Shown here: positions 63,119-64,000 of the stretch, one piece after another
How positions within the stretch are numbered: the stretch's first letter is position 1
Layout: each line of letters begins with the position of its first letter
From: Acinetobacter lanii
Lineage (GTDB): Bacteria > Pseudomonadota > Gammaproteobacteria > Pseudomonadales > Moraxellaceae
NCBI RefSeq assembly: GCF_011578285.1
Contig: NZ_CP049916.1
Span: forward strand, 2,976,001 to 3,040,000
Direction: 5' to 3'
DNA length: 64,000 nt
Notes under the pieces: generated by a model
What the model saw: only the letters and a program-made list of their open reading frames with translations
Told to the model about the DNA's origin: nothing
Database searches by the model: none
Program-made: the position numbers and the translations under genes

Positions 63119-63138
63119 TAAAGCCAAATATTTGATAT

Positions 63139-63168
63139 AAAAAATCCCTCCATTTGAGGGATTTTTTA
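63139..63168. terminator. Bidirectional terminator
   Basis: AAATCCCTC (63142-63150), loop CATTT, GAGGGATTT (63156-63164) with A and T runs on either side. It lies between bfr and the convergent ligase gene. Confidence 0.9.
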
Positions 63169-63188
63169 TGTTTTAACATCTACCAAAA

Positions 63189-64000
63189 TTAATCTTTGAA
63201 TAAACCATCATAACTATTCTTTTGACCATGAAGTTTTTCTAGAATCCACAGTTGATGTTCTGCTTCTTGCTTTTTACCGTTAAAGGCGAGGACTTGCGCA
63301 TATTTATACAAGTCATATTTAGAAGCTAAATTTGCCACCATACGACCTACATGCACCAATTGCTCATCTGTCATTTTGGTTTTCGGGTCTAAATCAATCC
63401 ACCACACTCGTTCTTTAAATTGAGTCAGTAAAATAATCTGTTGATTCATCACCTGTTGCTGTTGGCTAGACAGCGCATGTTCTTGACTCGCAATCGCACT
63501 TTGTTGTTTATACAATAGATAATCACGTACTGTGATCCCACAACCCACGATGCATAAAATCGCAATAATACTGGTGATTTTTGAGCTGATTTGTAGGCTT
63601 GGTAAATTGCGATATTGTGCTTGTATAATGCCAAGCAAAAAACCTGCTGGCAACAAAAAGTAAGCATAATGCAGTGGAAACTCAAGCATGCCATGTATCA
63701 ATATGGCACAGACCATCAGCGTTGCGACGATGGATACCGTGTCTTTCACGCCTTTATTCAGCCAATACAGCCAAGCGATCACATACAGAATAATCAAACT
63801 GCCGATTGGAATACCGTTCCAAACCAATAGGTCAAGCAGCATGTTATGTGCGCTCTTGTACCAGAGTGGCACTTGGTAAGCATCAAAGACCATGTACTGT
63901 GCAAACCCTGTCTGATTCCAACCATAGCCAAACCATGGCTGTTGCTGAATCGCAACCCACATTTGCTTCCACATCTCGAGGCGAATATCTCCACTGCCCT
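63189..64000 (-). CDS. PglL/Wzy-type O-oligosaccharyltransferase, C-terminal part (runs off window)
   Basis: The frame is open to base 64000, reading GDIRLEMWKQM before an internal ATG at 63974. GDIR-x-MW, PWFGYGWNQTG, AHNMLLDLLVWNGIP and EFPLHYAYFLLPAGFLLG mark the Wzy_C family with the Wzy_C_2 C-terminal domain of PglL/TfpO protein O-glycosylases. At least four membrane helices are followed by a periplasmic tail. It transfers lipid-linked glycans to pilin or other envelope proteins. The N-terminal half is outside the window. Confidence 0.85.
   Translation of the reverse strand, partial: GSGDIRLEMWKQMWVAIQQQPWFGYGWNQTGFAQYMVFDAYQVPLWYKSAHNMLLDLLVWNGIPIGSLIILYVIAWLYWLNKGVKDTVSIVATLMVCAILIHGMLEFPLHYAYFLLPAGFLLGIIQAQYRNLPSLQISSKITSIIAILCIVGCGITVRDYLLYKQQSAIASQEHALSSQQQQVMNQQIILLTQFKERVWWIDLDPKTKMTDEQLVHVGRMVANLASKYDLYKYAQVLAFNGKKQEAEHQLWILEKLHGQKNSYDGLFKD

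Noticed and set aside
1..64000. CRISPR arrays, rRNA and tRNA genes, phage genes, known defence systems
   Set aside because: No regularly spaced repeats, no recognisable tRNA cloverleaf or rRNA stretch, and no restriction, toxin-antitoxin or phage structural genes were found by eye.

Overview
The window reads as a chromosomal segment of a gamma-proteobacterium of the genus Acinetobacter (Moraxellaceae). The base composition is AT-leaning, and the gene orders rpsP-rimM-trmD-rplS, gmk-rpoZ-spoT and fimT-pilV-pilW-pilX-pilY1-pilE-pilE next to ispH fit that group, as do a lipase foldase placed upstream of its lipase and an MdfA-type efflux pump. This assignment rests on recognised protein families and synteny, not on a database search; the species is not resolved.

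Layout. 1-14 kb is ordinary housekeeping and accessory sequence: the start of a D-2-hydroxyacid dehydrogenase, a TetR regulator divergent from a fatty-acid desaturase across a 30-bp palindrome, an alpha/beta hydrolase, a methyltransferase, small lipoproteins including a chagasin-type protease inhibitor, a membrane-anchored nuclease-like protein divergent from a ParA-like ATPase, an AI-2E/PerM transporter, SodC, a YccS-type membrane protein and MdfA. At 14.8-16.8 kb an IS5-family (IS427-like) element has split a coiled-coil membrane protein gene, leaving a clean TA duplication. 17-25 kb carries an FAD-dependent D-2-hydroxyglutarate-dehydrogenase-like gene divergent from serA, two tandem RhtA-type exporters, a hemerythrin, a TSUP permease and truB. 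25-29.6 kb is a lipase locus: one foldase followed by three tandem paralogous secreted lipases. 29.7-31.8 kb is the rplS-trmD-rimM-rpsP operon.

The centrepiece is 31.98-56.69 kb: two complete, divergent copies of the type IV pilus minor-pilin/PilY1 operon, both on the minus strand and in the same gene order. They are separated by about 9 kb made almost entirely of insertion sequences (39.88-48.85 kb). The island is layered and its order can be read: an IS630 lies inside an IS982 with a TA duplication, an IS66 lies inside an IS3 with an 8-bp duplication, and there are truncated IS982, IS630, IS5 and IS427 ends. A second IS3 element has flanks from two different elements, the signature of recombination. 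Several transposases are dead (nonsense codons, frameshift), while others look intact with programmed frameshifts.

The right end (57-64 kb) returns to core genes: ispH, gmk, rpoZ, a SpoT whose synthetase half is degenerate, ridA, a Fur-box-controlled bfd, a bacterioferritin that keeps the heme methionine but has lost most ferroxidase ligands, and the C-terminal part of a PglL/Wzy-type O-oligosaccharyltransferase that could glycosylate pilin. Biologically the window joins pilus tip/adhesin diversification, secreted lipolysis, serine synthesis and iron storage. The least ordinary observations are the duplicated pilus-tip operon, the three-lipase/one-foldase locus and the heme-type bacterioferritin.
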